Shown here: piece after piece, positions 48,301 to 60,524 of the stretch
Position numbering within the stretch: the stretch's first letter is position 1
How the letters are laid out: each line of letters starts with the position of its first letter
DNA from: Cinnamomum chago
Taxonomy: Eukaryota > Streptophyta > Magnoliopsida > Laurales > Lauraceae
Length of the DNA stretch: 64,000 nucleotides
Reading direction: 5' to 3'
Assembly: GCA_038049695.1 (NCBI GenBank)
Contig: CP142461.1
Location: forward strand, 24,745,001 to 24,809,000
Made by a program: the position numbers and the translations under genes
The notes under the pieces: generated by a model
Databases searched by the model: none
What the model was told of the DNA's origin: nothing
Seen by the model: the letters and a program-made list of their open reading frames with translations, nothing else

Positions 48301-48893
48301 ATGGATTGAGGGGGAGTGTAAACCTTCATAGGAAGTATTAGTTTTGATCAAATTGACCCTTGGATTGCCTTTGAGCCCTTAGAGACTACTACCTCACATG
48401 ATAGCCTGTTATGTACTTCATTTTCGATTTCATTTGTTAACAGGTGCTACTAATGGTATTTTCCTAGTTTCATGTGTGTAGGTACCTTTGCAATTTAATG
48501 GCAAAGGGGGAGAAATTATGCAAGTTCTCAAAAGGGTAAAGAGAATGTCCAAGCTTCCAAAGGGGAGAGTTGTGTATGATCTTCTACAAAGGGAGAGAAT
48601 GCATACCTTGCCAAAGGGAGAAAGAGGCATGGTCAAAGGGGGAGAGCTAATAGAAGAAAGAAAGCTTGGAGCTAAAGAAGATGCTTGGCCATAAAGAAAG
48701 AAAGATTGAAGAATGATCAAGCACCAAGCATCATGAAGAATGAAGAAAAGAGCTCAAGCTAAGAGAAGGAGCATCCAAGAGAGAAGGAGCATCCAAGAAG
48801 ATTTCAAGCCTTGTCCAGCTGAGGGGGAGCTGAAGACTAAGTGTGTATTTTCAGTGGTGAGTGAGTTTGCCATCAAATTGCAAAGGGGGAGAT
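48300..48893 (+). repeat. Purine-rich zone and polypurine tract of C
   Basis: Repeated aaagggggaga-like motifs as in A and B. A local duplication of 'gagaaggagcatccaaga' occurs near 48765-48800 and is absent from B. The tract caaagggggaga (about 48882-48893) abuts the 3' LTR. Confidence 0.7.
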
Positions 48894-51239
48894 TGTTAGG
48901 GTTTTTATAGATTGCAATTTGATGGATGCATTATCATTCTAGCATCATGTGATTTACACACTTGCATTGGTTTTTAAATAAACTTGAAATCTAGTTTTAT
49001 ACATGCATTGGTTTTTAGATTTGGAAAAGTTTGTGTTATATGCATGTTTTGGTTCTAAACTTGGATGCATTGGTTTTAGAACCCAAAACTCTTTTGAAAA
49101 CCTATTTCATTGTGCATTATATTTGGAAAATCATCTTGTGATTTTAGGTTTGAGTTTTGCATACATTCATCACAAAAAGAATCATTTGTGTATGCAATTT
49201 CATTTGAAAAGAGTTTTCAAGAAATCAAGCAAGCCTTTGTTTTAAAAGTTTTGAAACTTTTTAGGCTTTTTATGTCATGTTTTAAAAACCATTAGAATCT
49301 TTAAAACATGTTTTCCAAGCTTGATTTAGTAGGCAAAAAGGTCCCCCAAGCAAAACCTTCATATATGCAAAAGTTGCATTTTTTGCAAAAAGGGGGGAGT
49401 CCCGGCAGTGTCGCCGGTCGACCGAGAGGCAGGTCTCGGTCGACCGAGACAACTGGAGGTAAAACTGCAGTTTTTGAACTGAAACCTCCAACGGTCAGAA
49501 ATCTGACCGTTGTGCCTTCCCGGTCGACCGAGACCTCTTTGTCGGTCGACCGAGAACTAGCCGTTGGGCACTTTTTGCTATAAATATGAGTTCTTTCCCT
49601 TGCCAAAAGTTGGGAATTTTTAACCCCTCCTTGAGAGGATTTGAGGCATATCAAAAGGGAAAAGAACCAAGGGATGAAGGGGAAGATTAGGAAAGCTAAA
49701 GCTTGGATTAATGAAGTTAAACCACCAAGTAGGCTCTTCCTTTCTTAATCATATGTTTGCATGCTCTTGTTTTATTTTTGGTAAATCATTTCTAGCATGT
49801 TAAACTATGTTTGTGTTGTGTCCTTAACATATTTTATGTTTTGAGTTGATTTATTGTTTTGGATACAACATCACATGATTCAATCCAAGTAGTACTTGAA
49901 TTGGTAAATCAAAGTAGATCATGTTAATGAAAGAACTTTGGTAAATCATATGTAACATGATCCATATACTTGGTTAAATCTTTGATTGTTGTTTTCCATC
50001 ATAAGAACATCTCTCTCAAAACTAACTTATGTTTTGGATTCAACTTCTTTACAAATCATATGTTTTCATGTTTTGTTTTATCATTGGTAAATCTTAGTAA
50101 CATGTTAATCTATGATTTGTTGTATCCTTAGCATGTTCTATATTTTGAATAGATCTATTGTTTTGGATACATCACCATTGATTCATCAAAGTAGTACTTT
50201 ATCTTTGGTAAATCTAAGTAGATCATGTTAATGAAATATGTAACATGATTCATATACTTTGTTGAATCTTTGGTTGTTGTTTTCCATCATAAGAAAATCT
50301 CTTTCAAATGTATCTTATGTTTTGGATTCAACATCATTACAAATCATATGTGTATTATTGTTTTAATGCTTCACAACTTGCCTTTCTTTGATTGGTAAAT
50401 CATTTTCAAGTTGTCCTTTTAATCACATATGATTTGTCCCCTAATTTCAATCAAATCATTTTTTATGTTTTGAGCTTCATTGATGATTTGATTGACATCC
50501 CTATGCATCACATGTTTAGAGCTAATCCATTACATACAACTTGTGTAACTTTGATATCATTAACAAGTTGTTACTTTTAACATGTGATTGCATTACTTCC
50601 TCAATCATAAATGTTTTTGAGCTAAAACTTTCAAAAGCCTTAGGCATACATTTATGAGCTTTCATTTTCAAAATGATTGAGGACCACACACACACACTTC
50701 ATTTGTTTTCATCTTTGCATTCATAGTGTGAGTGTGTATTTGTATTTCACTTCCATATCCGCCTATTTAAGAGGCATTGTAATGAGCTAAATAGAATCTC
50801 CATCAAGTGTATGATAGACACTAATTAGAGAGATAACCAACCTTGTGGTTGAAGAGGTTATTGCTTAGCCTATAAAAGCATAATGTATAGGTTGATGTTA
50901 AGCCTTGAAAAACATCATTGTAAGGTTATTGCTTAGCCTTGGAAAGCATATTGTAAAGGTTATTGCTTAGCCTATTGAAAAGCATAAATAGTGGAAATCC
51001 GGTGGGGTGTTGGATCACAAGCCGGTAGTGGATGTAGGCATTGAGGCCGAACCACTATAAATACTTGTGTGATGGTGCTTGCTTTGTGGTGATTGTTTTT
51101 ATTAGCTTCCGCATATTGTTTGATAATCATCACTTATGACTAGTTTGTTTTAAAGAAGTTAAAATTGATTAAAATTGGTCATAGTTGAAGCTCACCCTAT
51201 TCACCCCCCCTCTAGGGTTCGGATCCCCATGGACTTACA
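48894..51239 (+). repeat. 3' LTR of element C
   Basis: 2346 bp from TGTTAGGG to GGACTTACA. Palindrome cluster from about 49416 to 49554, TATAAATA near 49579, hairpin units at about 50836-50988. Confidence 0.95.
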
Positions 51240-51244
51240 AATCT

Positions 51245-51969
51245 AAGTAGATCATGTTAATGAAATATGTAACATGATTCATATACTTTGTTGAATCTTT
51301 GGTTGTTGTTTTCCATCATGAGAAAATCTCTTTCAAATGTATCTTATGTTTTGGATTCAACATCATTACAAATCATATGTGTATTATTGTTTTAATGTTT
51401 CACAACTTGCCTTACTTTGATTGGTAAATCATTTTCAAGTTGTCTTTATAATTACATATGATTTGTCCCCTCTTTTCAATCAAATCTATTTTTATGTTTT
51501 GAGCTTCATTGATGATTTGATTGACATCCCTATGCATCACATGTTTAGAGCTAATCCATTTCATACAACTTGTGTAACTTTGATATCATTAACAAGTTGT
51601 TACTTTTAACATGTGATTGCATTATATCCTCAATCATAAATGTTTTATGAGCTAATATTTTCAAAAGCCTTAGGCATACATTTATGAGCTTTCATTTTCA
51701 AAATGATTGAGGACCACACACACACACACTTCATGTGTTTTCATCTTTGCATTCATAGTGTGAGTGTGTATTAGTTTTTCACTTCCATATCCGCCTAATT
51801 AAGAGGCATTGTAATGAGCTTAATAGAATCTCCATCAAGTGTATGTTAGACACTATCTTAGTGAGATAACCAACCTTGTGGTTGAAGAGGTTATTGCTTA
51901 GCCTATAAAAGCATAGTGTATAGGTTGATGTTAAGCCTTGAAAAACATCAATGTAAGGTTATTGCTTAG
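51245..51969 (+). repeat. Right part of the 3' LTR of B
   Basis: Resumes the LTR of B after element C (compare 37985-38707 in its 5' LTR) and stops inside the hairpin units at 'ggttattgcttag', where CACTA begins. The end of the LTR is beyond the window. Confidence 0.9.
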
Positions 51970-51989
51970 CACTACAACAAAATACAGTT

Positions 51990-53170
51990 TTTCCAACGCG
52001 GTCACCGCGTCTGGAAAAATCAGAATTGCGTCGGGACAGGCTTTACCGACGTAGTACAATGCGTCGGCACCACGTCGGCAACCAAATGCCTGGAAAACCA
52101 TTCCCGACGTAATAATGTTTAGCGTCGGGAAAAAATGGTCATTTACCGACGCAATGGTGCGTCGTCCCAACCGTCAGCAATTCCAACAAACATCAAACTT
52201 AGTGGTCAACCTCACTTCACTGCCGACGCTAAACAACGTCGGTTAAACATTTGCCGACGCTAATAGTAGCGTCGGAATATGTCTTTGACGACGCATACAA
52301 AACGCCGGTAATACATATCCCGACATGTCGAAGCGTCGGGAAATGTCTTCAACGACACATGTAAATTACTATTAGCGACGTAGGGAATGCGTCGGGCAAT
52401 AGATTTACCTAACTTCTGACGCATAACGTCGGTTATACATTTGCCGACGCACATACAAGCATCGGAATACATATTTGACGACGCATACACAACGCCGGTA
52501 ATAGATATCCCGGCGTATTGAAGCATCGGGAAATGTCTTCAACGACGCAGGAAAATTATTTTTAGAGACGCAGACAGTGCGTCGGGAAATAGATGTATCT
52601 AATTTCCAACGCATAATAACATCGGTTATACATTTGCCAACGCACATATTAGCGTCGGAATACATATTTAACGACGCATGCACAACGCCGGTAATAGATA
52701 TCCCGACGTATTGAAGCATCGGGAAATGTCTTTAACGACGCAGGAAAATTATTTTTAGAGACGCAGACAGTGCGTCGGGAAATAGATCTACCTAATTTCC
52801 AACGCATAATAACATCGGTTATACATTTGCCAACGCACATATTAGCGTCGGAATACATATTTAACGATGCATACACAATGTCAGTAATACATATCCCGAC
52901 GTGTTGAAGCATCGAGTTATGTCGTTAACGACGCAGGAAAATTACTTTTGGCTACGCGAAGAGTGCGTCGGAAAATAGTTTTACGTCATTGCCGACGCAT
53001 AATAACGTCGATTATACATTTGCCAACACACACACTAGCGTCGGAATACATATTTGACGACGCATACACAGCGCCAGTCATACATATTCCGACGTGTTAA
53101 TGCATCGAGAAAAGTCTCCAACGCGGGTAGGAAATTTACTTTTGGCGACGCAGAGAGTGCATTGGGAAAT
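51990..53170. repeat. CACTA subterminal repeats: GCGTCGG motifs in tandem units of about 192 bp
   Basis: The phrase atacatttgccgacgc recurs at about 52251, 52441, 52633, 52826 and 53020, giving periods of 190-194 bp. Each unit contains many direct and inverted copies of GCGTCGG/CCGACGC. Subterminal motifs of CACTA elements bind TnpA-type proteins in known cases. Open frames across this stretch merely follow the repeats. Confidence 0.85.
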
Positions 53171-53543
53171 AACTTCTCTTATCAATTAAGAAATAATTGG
53201 AAAAATTAGGAAAAATTCCTGTACAATATTTTCCTGTTCAAATCTACATTTTCAACATTGCACAAGCATAAGCATTGATAAACAACAAATAATCCCACAT
53301 TCATCATGTAACAATAAAAAATAATGACTCATCAATAAATTAAAACCAATCATAAAACTTGTCCATGCCACATAAAATGTAATATCCCATGTAAAAAAAG
53401 GTCAAATATCTCAATAAATTAAATCTCAACTAAAATCTAATCATCATCAAATATCCAAAGTACACCATGAAACACGGCCAGCAAGGAGTAAAATGAACTT
53501 GTTAGAGGGATGACCCATGCCAATTCATAAAACCATCAAATCC
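53171..53543. other. AT-rich 3' flank of the tnpA-like gene
   Basis: Low-GC DNA between the subterminal repeats and the last tnpA exon. It likely contains the 3' untranslated region of the minus-strand gene. No other feature seen. Confidence 0.4.
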
Positions 53544-56447
53544 TTATCTTTCGGAGGAGCCCGAACCATCCATACCGACCCGGGAAAGCAGCAACTGAAT
53601 CTGACTCTGCATTTGATTCTGCATAGCTGCCTGATCTTGCATTTGCTTCTGCGAGTCCTCATACTGTCGCCGCAACTCTTCTCTCAACTCTTCTTGTGCT
53701 TTCAAAGAATCAGCTAGTTGCTGCCGTAGGGTGCTCATCTCAGAAGACATCAAGATACCACTAGAAGATGATGATGGGCCCCTCGAGCGGTACCCTTGCC
53801 TCCTTGCAACCCTTTTCCCTAGCAGATTCTCGATCACCTGTTGCTCAGCCACTGGAGAGTTAATTTCAGGTTGCGACAGTGCATCTTCCATTCTTCGCTG
53901 CATTATCAAAGCATTCATATATGTCATGTAATTAATATATGTTATGCAACTGAAATAAGAAAACAAAAATCCACGCAAAGTTTGGTTATGAAACAACTCA
54001 CATGTGTTTCCTCAGCATGATCTGTGATCCATTTGTTCTTCTTCTTGCTATAGTGTCGCTGTCGATATAAATTAGGTTGAGATGGAGGATCCTGTTGCTC
54101 ATCTGCCTGCATGATCGAGAACTGGGCTGCAAATGAACGAGATCCAGATGTATGAAGCGTCTTCACTTTGCTCCGGCTTTCTTTATTCCTCTGTGACTTG
54201 CGCTGAAAATTACAAGTAATAGATAATGAATTGAGTAAGTAAAATTTTCCAACTTATGGCGATAAAAATATTTATAAATATTTATAATAATAGACATAAA
54301 AGGGCACACACACACCTAAAAGATTATTTTATAAATAGAACATAAAAACAGAGACAAAGTGAGTACATATCTCTTTGTAAGTTACAAAATAATTAGAGCA
54401 GTTAGAACTTAGTATGATAATCACCAAAAGCCATGTTTAGACATTATTCCAATTTTGTTGTGCTAATTTTGATTAATTTTGATTAGAATGATATAATGAA
54501 ATTATTCTCAGATTGCAAGGGAAGTTTTGGATGCAGCAGCTCATGTGATCAAACCTGGAGTGACAACCGATGAAATTGATGAGGTGGTTCATGAGGCTAC
54601 AATTGCTGCTGGTTAGTGTCTCCTTGATGACACTGTGTGCCTTTATGCCTTATCAAATAACATGATTATAGATCTGTTATCTTCTTGTTGATTTTACAGA
54701 AGTTATTGACCATATGCAATTTTCAGTGCTAGATACAAGACATTAATCTCATAAGGTGTGAAGCAACAGTTGGATTTTATTGATGTGTTTCTCGATGGAT
54801 AGAAAAAGGAATCATAAGATCTGCTCATCTTAGAGTGTTATTGAGGGTTGGATATGTTCCTTAATCCAAGTACATGCACAGTATTATCAGGCCTTTCATG
54901 TATACTTGAGATGCCATAGGTAATCCATTCCAAGCAGTTCATGTGATGGGCTGTTCCTTGGATAGGTCTTTTGACAGAAATCTTTAGAACAAAGACAGCA
55001 CCTTCATGCGGTTGGAGGTTATGAATAAAATGCAACAAATTATTATTTTGGTGTTTGAGGTTTTTCTTTTTATTATTATTTTGGATGGGGGTGGTGGTGG
55101 TGGTGGTGTGTTTGTAGGTGGGAAGGAGAGGGCAAGTTCTGGATTGATTTGGCATTTTCCCGTGGTTCATCAGACCCATGTTTTGGGTCACTTTAACATG
55201 GACCCAGTGTGTACAAACTACAAACTAACAAACTAAGTCTCAAGGACATGTTGTGCAACCTCAACCTTTAATATCATATAATTTGGCCTGCCTTGTTTGA
55301 GATAGTTTGTGTCATTTCTTTCTCAAAAACTCACATCTGTTTCTAAGTTCTTTATGCCCCTGAAGTTTTTCAGGAAGAATCAGCTTCATGTTATGAGGTA
55401 TCCTATTTTCTAAAATAAAAGGAAAAAAGAAAAAGAAAAATAGTGTGCAATAGTAGAAAGAGAATCAATCCGCTGTAAATGTTAAAGACACTTATGCTAT
55501 ATATCCAGCAGAGATAAATAAATAAATAAAAATGAAAAGAAAAAAAGTATACTTCAAAGTAAATATTAAAATCCTACCAAACACCTCCAAACATTGTCCT
55601 ATAAGCCAAGATCATACTTAGTTACTTCTCTATGGTGAATCATCAAGTTTACCGTCAGTGCATCTTGATACACTTTGGCTTCATTTGAAGCCTTTTCCTG
55701 TTTCTATTTTGTGACCCTGATCAATAAGCAATGAGCATTCCATTAATAAGCAAATGTCAGGTGAACATCAAATTGGGTACAAAGCACATAAAAGTTATAT
55801 TGATCAAAGCTGATACCAAGTGGGCATTATAGATTTGGACTTTAAATGCAACTAGCAACAAACACCCATCTCACAGTCTGAGAACTCCTTCCTAGCCAAT
55901 GCGCATCTCCCCTCCCATAACTTCGCTACTCTATACACATCTTTCAAAATCTTCTCCTTGCCATTAAGAATTCATTTTTTTTACCTTACACATTTTTTTC
56001 TCTTTCATTTAAAATTTACCACAGAATAGAATTAAATGTTAGCTTTCAGATGACCTGTTCTCTACTCTAGAAAGGACCACAATCCAAGACTCAATTTCTA
56101 CCCCCAATGATTGAAGAAACTAAAAAACTAAAAAAAAAAAAGAAGAAAACCTCTCCTAAGATTGTTGGTGGTACACAGTCTACCTATCATCTCAATCAAG
56201 CAAAAAGCCTCAACACCAGGAGTGAGAACTATGCAGACAAGTGAACAAGGTGGCCTAGAATTGGAGATAGGAACAGGGGACTTGAAAATGAACTTTTCAG
56301 AGTGACAATTATTCCAAATTCAAGCATCACTATCGTCCAATGCAAGTGAAACATCTTATAATAGAATATTAAAAATAACTAAAAATCTTATAATAGTCTC
56401 ATTTTTTTTTTTTTTGGAGTGGTGGTTAATGGACACATTAAAGGCAC

Positions 56448-56492
<45 letters not shown>

Positions 56493-59400
56493 TACAGAAC
56501 ATAACATTAGCTTTAGTATAGAACTTGACTTGCCCCTTTCTTAAAGACATCTCCATCCACACTTGAATCATCACCCAAAACCAAATGAGATTAGGAGTCC
56601 TCTCATAAGCTATGGCAAGAAGCTCTTCTCCATCAGAGTTGTCTCCATAACTTGATGCAGCTGGATTCCAAATGAAACTATCTTTAACTTCTTTTTTTCT
56701 TTTTTCTTTTCTTTTTAACATTTGGCTCTAAATCCCATAATTATTGGGGACAATTCAATTTCCATAGCCACCGACATGAAGGGAGCACTTCTTTATTCAA
56801 AGACTCCCACCAAAAAAACCTCCTTTTCCCTCTCACACCTACACACCCACCCTGCAGGAACATTCCAACACAGGGACTAGATTCAAATATGTTCATTTTT
56901 GCTAGCTCCTGAATATCACAGTCCACAAATTCTTTCACTTCTGCCAGTTAAGCATAAGAAGGCTCAACTCAAATTTAGTTCACAAATACTAAAACAAGAT
57001 GACCGATTGTTCATAGTTCTCTTTTGGTTAAACATAACTAGCTCAAAGGTAAAGTGTTCATAGAAAGACTCAATGTCAAACAACTGCTGGGCCGAATACA
57101 TAAGTCTATTTAGAAGCCAATAATTCTGTTAAGCAAACGTTTCCAGCATCCATGCTCACAAGGCAAGCCAACTGACTCAATTATTCCTCTCCAGCCCCCA
57201 CAATAAGATTCAAATCAGAAACATAGTTTGGATTATGGGGGTTGTATGATCTTAATGTTATTCATAGCAACTTAATCGAAACCTAAAGATGTGTACTCTC
57301 CAGACCTTCTTTTTCTACATTTATTATGCCAGTCGAACTCAGTAATGTGGAACAGCAGGGACTCGAGTGATATATCAAAACATTTAAGTGACTAGAGTGA
57401 TATAACTCAACAATGTGGAACAGCAGGGTCATTTCAACTAAGAAAATCATAAATATACAATTCTCAGCAAGAGAAATTGAATATGAACAAAGAAAATAGA
57501 AAAAAGAGAACCCTTTTCTTTTTTCAAAGACTGCTATCACTAACAATCTCGCAATCCATTCTTAAAAAAGAAAATTTTACATGAAAAATGAACCATCCAC
57601 TGTGGGCCCCCACAATGTCTAACAGTTTGGATCATGAAAGGCCACACTTGCCCAATTTGAGAATTCCAGCAAACCATGTGTCTATCTATACAACCTGAGC
57701 AGTAACAGCCCCACAGTTGCCCAAATTGAGAATTCCAGCAAACCATGTGTGTATCTATACAACCTGAGCAGTAACAGCCCCACAGTTTTAAAAAATTGAA
57801 CAGTTTCCTTATTGTTTACAAAATTGTTTTATCTAGTGCCCCTCTCTCTCTCTCCATCTTTTTCTATCTTTCTCTTTCTCCATAAAAGAACCTAACAACC
57901 GCTCCTTTTAACAAATCAACAAAACATCCCAATCCACCACCCCCACATGAAAACAACAGCCATAAAACTAATAGTAACAAAAATTGAGACATCCCATCCC
58001 ATCCCATCAAACCATACTACTGACCAATATCATCAATGCCCTTATTTCACATCTGCACTCTTTTGCTTTCTCAGGTCTCAAACTGGTTCATTAATGCAAG
58101 AGTCCGGTTGTGGAAACCCATGGTTGAAGAGATGTACCAACAAGAGTCAAAAGAAGAGGAGGATGGAGAAGGAGATGGCAAAAACAACCACACCCAGAGA
58201 GCACAATCACCAATGCCAGCCACTGCAATAACAGCAGGCAAAAGATCTGAAATCAATGCCCAGGATAGTGACCCCACAGTCTCACACAAGGCAATCAATA
58301 GACTACACTACTCGGAAAACCAAGCTGACTTGGGTGACAATGCCGAGATGGGTCAGATCATGGCCCACCTGGGCTCTGACCCACATTGACCACTAGGAGA
58401 CACGTGTTGGATGGATGGGGCTATAGAGATGGGGACCACTGCAAATGGGGCACATTTAGGACCATCATGTGTCATGTTTGGATCCACTGGAGATGTGTCA
58501 CTTACATTGGGGCTCACGCATGCAGAGAACGTGCCCGAAAAGACCTAATTCTCTGTTGCAGATTTTGGAGGGTTATAGAAGAAGAAAAAAGAAAATGGAG
58601 AAAAACCAAATCTTGAAAAATAAAAATAAAAAATCACCCATTTTTCTAATTTCCATTCTTCTCTCTTTCTTTTTCTTCTCCTCCAGAGTTGGGAAAACAC
58701 ATGAATGAGAAGTGAATGTAATTTATTAAAGAGACCCGGATTGATAGATTTGGATGTGGATAATAGGTGGGCTAAATATCAGTAGCTGAAATGATCTTAA
58801 CCCTTAGCTAAAACAACAACAATATTTAAAACAACAACAATATATAGTGTAACGACTAATTTAAACCATGTACCGAAAGCAAATCAGTTAATATAATTTA
58901 GTTACCTTCCATTCTGGTGTCTCCCATTTGTTTTCTATCAGCCAGACCCACTGGGCCGCCCTCTGCGTATCATATGGGCACTGCTTCGGATCGTGGCCAT
59001 TTTCCAACGACTTCTTATAAGCTTTGTATAGCTCCGCCCTGAACTCCCTATAGATATGCATCGCTAGTTTGCCGATTGCATTTGCTACACGTGCGTCAGT
59101 CTTCCAGTCGCCAAAGTCATACTTTTGCTGTCATTTAAAACCAACAAGTGTGAAAAGTAAACAGTAAAGCCTATGAATATAGATTAGAAAGTATAATATT
59201 GTTTTATTACCGCAGCTGCAGTAAAGATTGCCTCCTTGCACCCATCATCAATTGCTCCCCATGTTTCTTTGTTTAATGGTGCAAGCCTCCGAATATGACT
59301 CCCCAGCTCGATTGCAAATGTAGAGGCATTTATACCTTCAAAAGCCCTCGATTGTGCACCTAGCGGAACAGAAATCCTACCGCCCAGAATCCTCATCCTC

Positions 59401-60073
59401 TTCTCTGACTCATGGCCCACCACCCTACCCCGTACACGCCGAGAGGATGATGCTACAACCAGCACAAAAAAATCCGAATTATTAATCATAAAGAAATGTA
59501 ATCGAACTAATGAGTTTGAAAATATAATAAAGTCAAATATTTCTTACCTACGCTGCTGTCTGTAGTAGGCTGGCTTGATTCATTGCGCTGGGTGGCACCG
59601 ATCTCACACTGATTGGCAATACGATCTGGGACCGATTCTTGAGTGCCTGCTGATTGGCTTTGTCTGCGTCTCCCTGGGGCCATATGTGCAAACTGAATAA
59701 CACAATAAGTTAGGATAAAATCAAGAATTACAAAAAAAAAACACAATAAGTTAGTATCCATGCAAGAAATAACACAATAAGTTAGTATACATGTAAGAAT
59801 TTTGATATTAGATATAACAACCTCATCTTCTAACTCTTCTTCTTCCTCACTACTTCCGGATGGTCTATACTCCTTGTCGACGTCATCATGCTCGCCTTCA
59901 ACAGAGAGTTGACGCCGAGATGGATTTTGGATTGCTTGTACCAATTGTCGTGCGCCAATTTCACTCATTCTGGCCATGTTACTTACAATATTCTTATTTC
60001 TAGCCAACTCATAAGCATTCTTCTTTTGAGACAATGCGCCAGGAGGAACATAAGCTTTTCTTTTTTTCGGCAT
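53544..60073 (-). CDS. tnpA-like gene (Transposase_24 family), six exons inferred
   Basis: Exons on the minus strand with consensus borders: 60073-59822 (starts [18 protein letters not shown], then an acidic EEEEELEDE run), 59692-59548, 59452-59211 ([20 protein letters not shown], similar to the family's N-terminal core), 59127-58906 ([24 protein letters not shown]), 54202-54003 ([20 protein letters not shown], a family signature) and 53897-53544 (Gln/Glu-rich coiled coil, stop TAA). These proteins accompany tnpD in plant CACTA elements and probably bind subterminal repeats. All exons are open with no stop seen, but the fourth intron (58905-54203, 4.7 kb) holds foreign gene fragments. The exon model is by eye. 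Confidence 0.7.
54512..54611 (+). pseudogene. Captured exon of a methionine aminopeptidase 1-like gene
   Basis: A 100-bp open segment between an acceptor (ttattctcAG) and a donor (GTTAGT) translates to [20 protein letters not shown] and continues [14 protein letters not shown]. This matches the conserved N-terminal part of the catalytic domain of eukaryotic type 1 methionine aminopeptidases, which remove initiator methionine. Only one exon is seen; metal-binding residues lie downstream in the family and are absent. It is antisense to the tnpA gene and lies in its intron. Confidence 0.85.
54612..57640 (+). other. Probable captured intronic or intergenic DNA in the tnpA intron
   Basis: No exon recognised. 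The first part may be the intron that followed the methionine aminopeptidase exon. A GGT run (55085-55110) and a CT microsatellite of about 20 units (56452-56488) occur. 'aatgtggaacagcaggg' is repeated at about 57342 and 57411. The origin of this stretch was not determined. Confidence 0.4.
56452..56488. repeat. CT dinucleotide microsatellite
   Basis: Uninterrupted (CT)n run of about 18 units, next to gtgtacagaac. Confidence 0.9.
57651..57788. repeat. Tandem duplication of 69 bp
   Basis: Two copies, 57651-57719 and 57720-57788, beginning cccaaWttgagaattccagc and ending acagccccacagtt. They differ at about three positions. Confidence 0.9.
58075..58389 (+). pseudogene. Captured last exon of a BEL1-like homeodomain gene
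   Basis: After a polypyrimidine tract and acceptor (ctttctcAG) the frame reads [20 protein letters not shown] and continues YQQESKEEE. This is the third helix of a TALE/BELL homeodomain and the conserved segment just behind it. It runs 104 codons to TGA 58387-58389 with a Ser/Asn-rich tail, as in BLH proteins. The first two helices, the BELL and SKY regions and the rest of the gene are absent. The exon is open and lies on the plus strand, in the same orientation as the aminopeptidase exon and antisense to tnpA. About 300 bp of presumed 3' untranslated DNA follow. Confidence 0.9.
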
Positions 60074-60251
60074 TTTTTGGACCGCTATTATAAAAAAAGA
60101 CAAAGGGATCATAAATATATAAAAGGATCAAACATATATATATATATAAATTTAATAAAAAGTCAAATAGAGGCAAACAAATGAAAGTAAAATTAACGAT
60201 TCCATTGCATGTAATCCTTGTCCACACACATGAAGAAATTAAATTTACATA

Positions 60252-60524
60252 TCATAATTCCATATCAGAATCAATATCAAGGTCGGACTGGTCAGTTTCC
60301 TCTTCATTTATGTACTCTGCCAATGTTTCATCCTCATCACCACCATCACCAGCAATTGGCTCATCGCCATCTGCCGCAGGTTCATTATCATCAAGGACGA
60401 TATCTGGTTCAATGTCATCCCGAGTGTAAGAAAAGGAAAAATCCTCGGCAACAGATACTGAGACAGTTTCAATGGCTTCTTCCTGTTGGTATGGCTCGTT
60501 TATCACATTTTCCTCGCTTTCCTC
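60252..60524 (-). pseudogene. C-terminal end of a tnpD-like CACTA transposase gene, cut by D
   Basis: Open minus-strand frame entering from element D and ending in a stop at 60252-60254. It encodes a strongly acidic tail (runs of Asp/Glu, ending DLDIDSDMEL), as is common at the C-terminus of plant TNP2/tnpD proteins. No catalytic part is in the window; it would lie right of element D. Assignment rests on location, orientation and composition. Confidence 0.55.

Larger units (their letters stand above)
43432..51239 (+). mobile_element. Element C: intact non-autonomous copia-type element without gag
   Basis: 7808 bp, flanked by the duplication aatct (43427-43431 and 51240-51244). LTRs 43432-45777 and 48894-51239 are both 2346 bp and differ at only a few sites by eye (for example tatggtttg/tatgatttg and gttgaatc/gttaaatc). 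Primer site TGGTATCAGAGC at 45780-45791. The interior of 3.1 kb has no gag or pol frame; it consists of the hairpin array and a purine-rich zone. Terminal integrity and near-identical LTRs show recent mobilisation by proteins in trans. It inserted into the LTR of B, a member of its own family. Confidence 0.95.
36812..51969 (+). mobile_element. Element B: non-autonomous copia-type element, split by C and cut by CACTA
   Basis: 5' LTR 36812-39014 (2203 bp, TGTTAGGG..CTTACA), interior 39015-42257, 3' LTR 42258-43431 continued at 51245-51969. Element C fills 43432-51239 and its 5-bp duplication (51240-51244). The last 300 bp of the 3' LTR are displaced by the CACTA element starting at 51970. The interior has no gag: only the very end of the gag frame (39470-39530, 'caagaccttaggtg...ccttaaggccttga') remains, as comparison with A at 6215-6275 shows. 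The rest is the hairpin array and purine-rich zone. Confidence 0.9.
51970..60524 (-). mobile_element. CACTA (En/Spm-type) DNA transposon, left part, carrying captured gene fragments
   Basis: The terminus is CACTACAACAAAAT at 51970, the hallmark end of CACTA elements; the three bases before it (tag) are the likely target duplication. Behind it are dense subterminal CCGACGC/GCGTCGG repeats. Transposase-related exons are on the minus strand: a tnpA-like (Transposase_24) gene at 53544-60073 and the acidic C-terminus of a tnpD-like gene at 60252-60524. Exons of two host genes lie on the plus strand inside a tnpA intron. The element is interrupted by D at 60525; its other end is outside the window. 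Confidence 0.85.

Noticed and set aside
51931..52912. Several related minus-strand frames with Cys/Tyr/Arg-rich peptides
   Set aside because: They repeat with the 192-bp CACTA subterminal units and are not coding.
57947..58231. Alternative frame overlapping the BEL1-like exon
   Set aside because: It crosses the splice acceptor and lacks the homeodomain signature present in the neighbouring frame.
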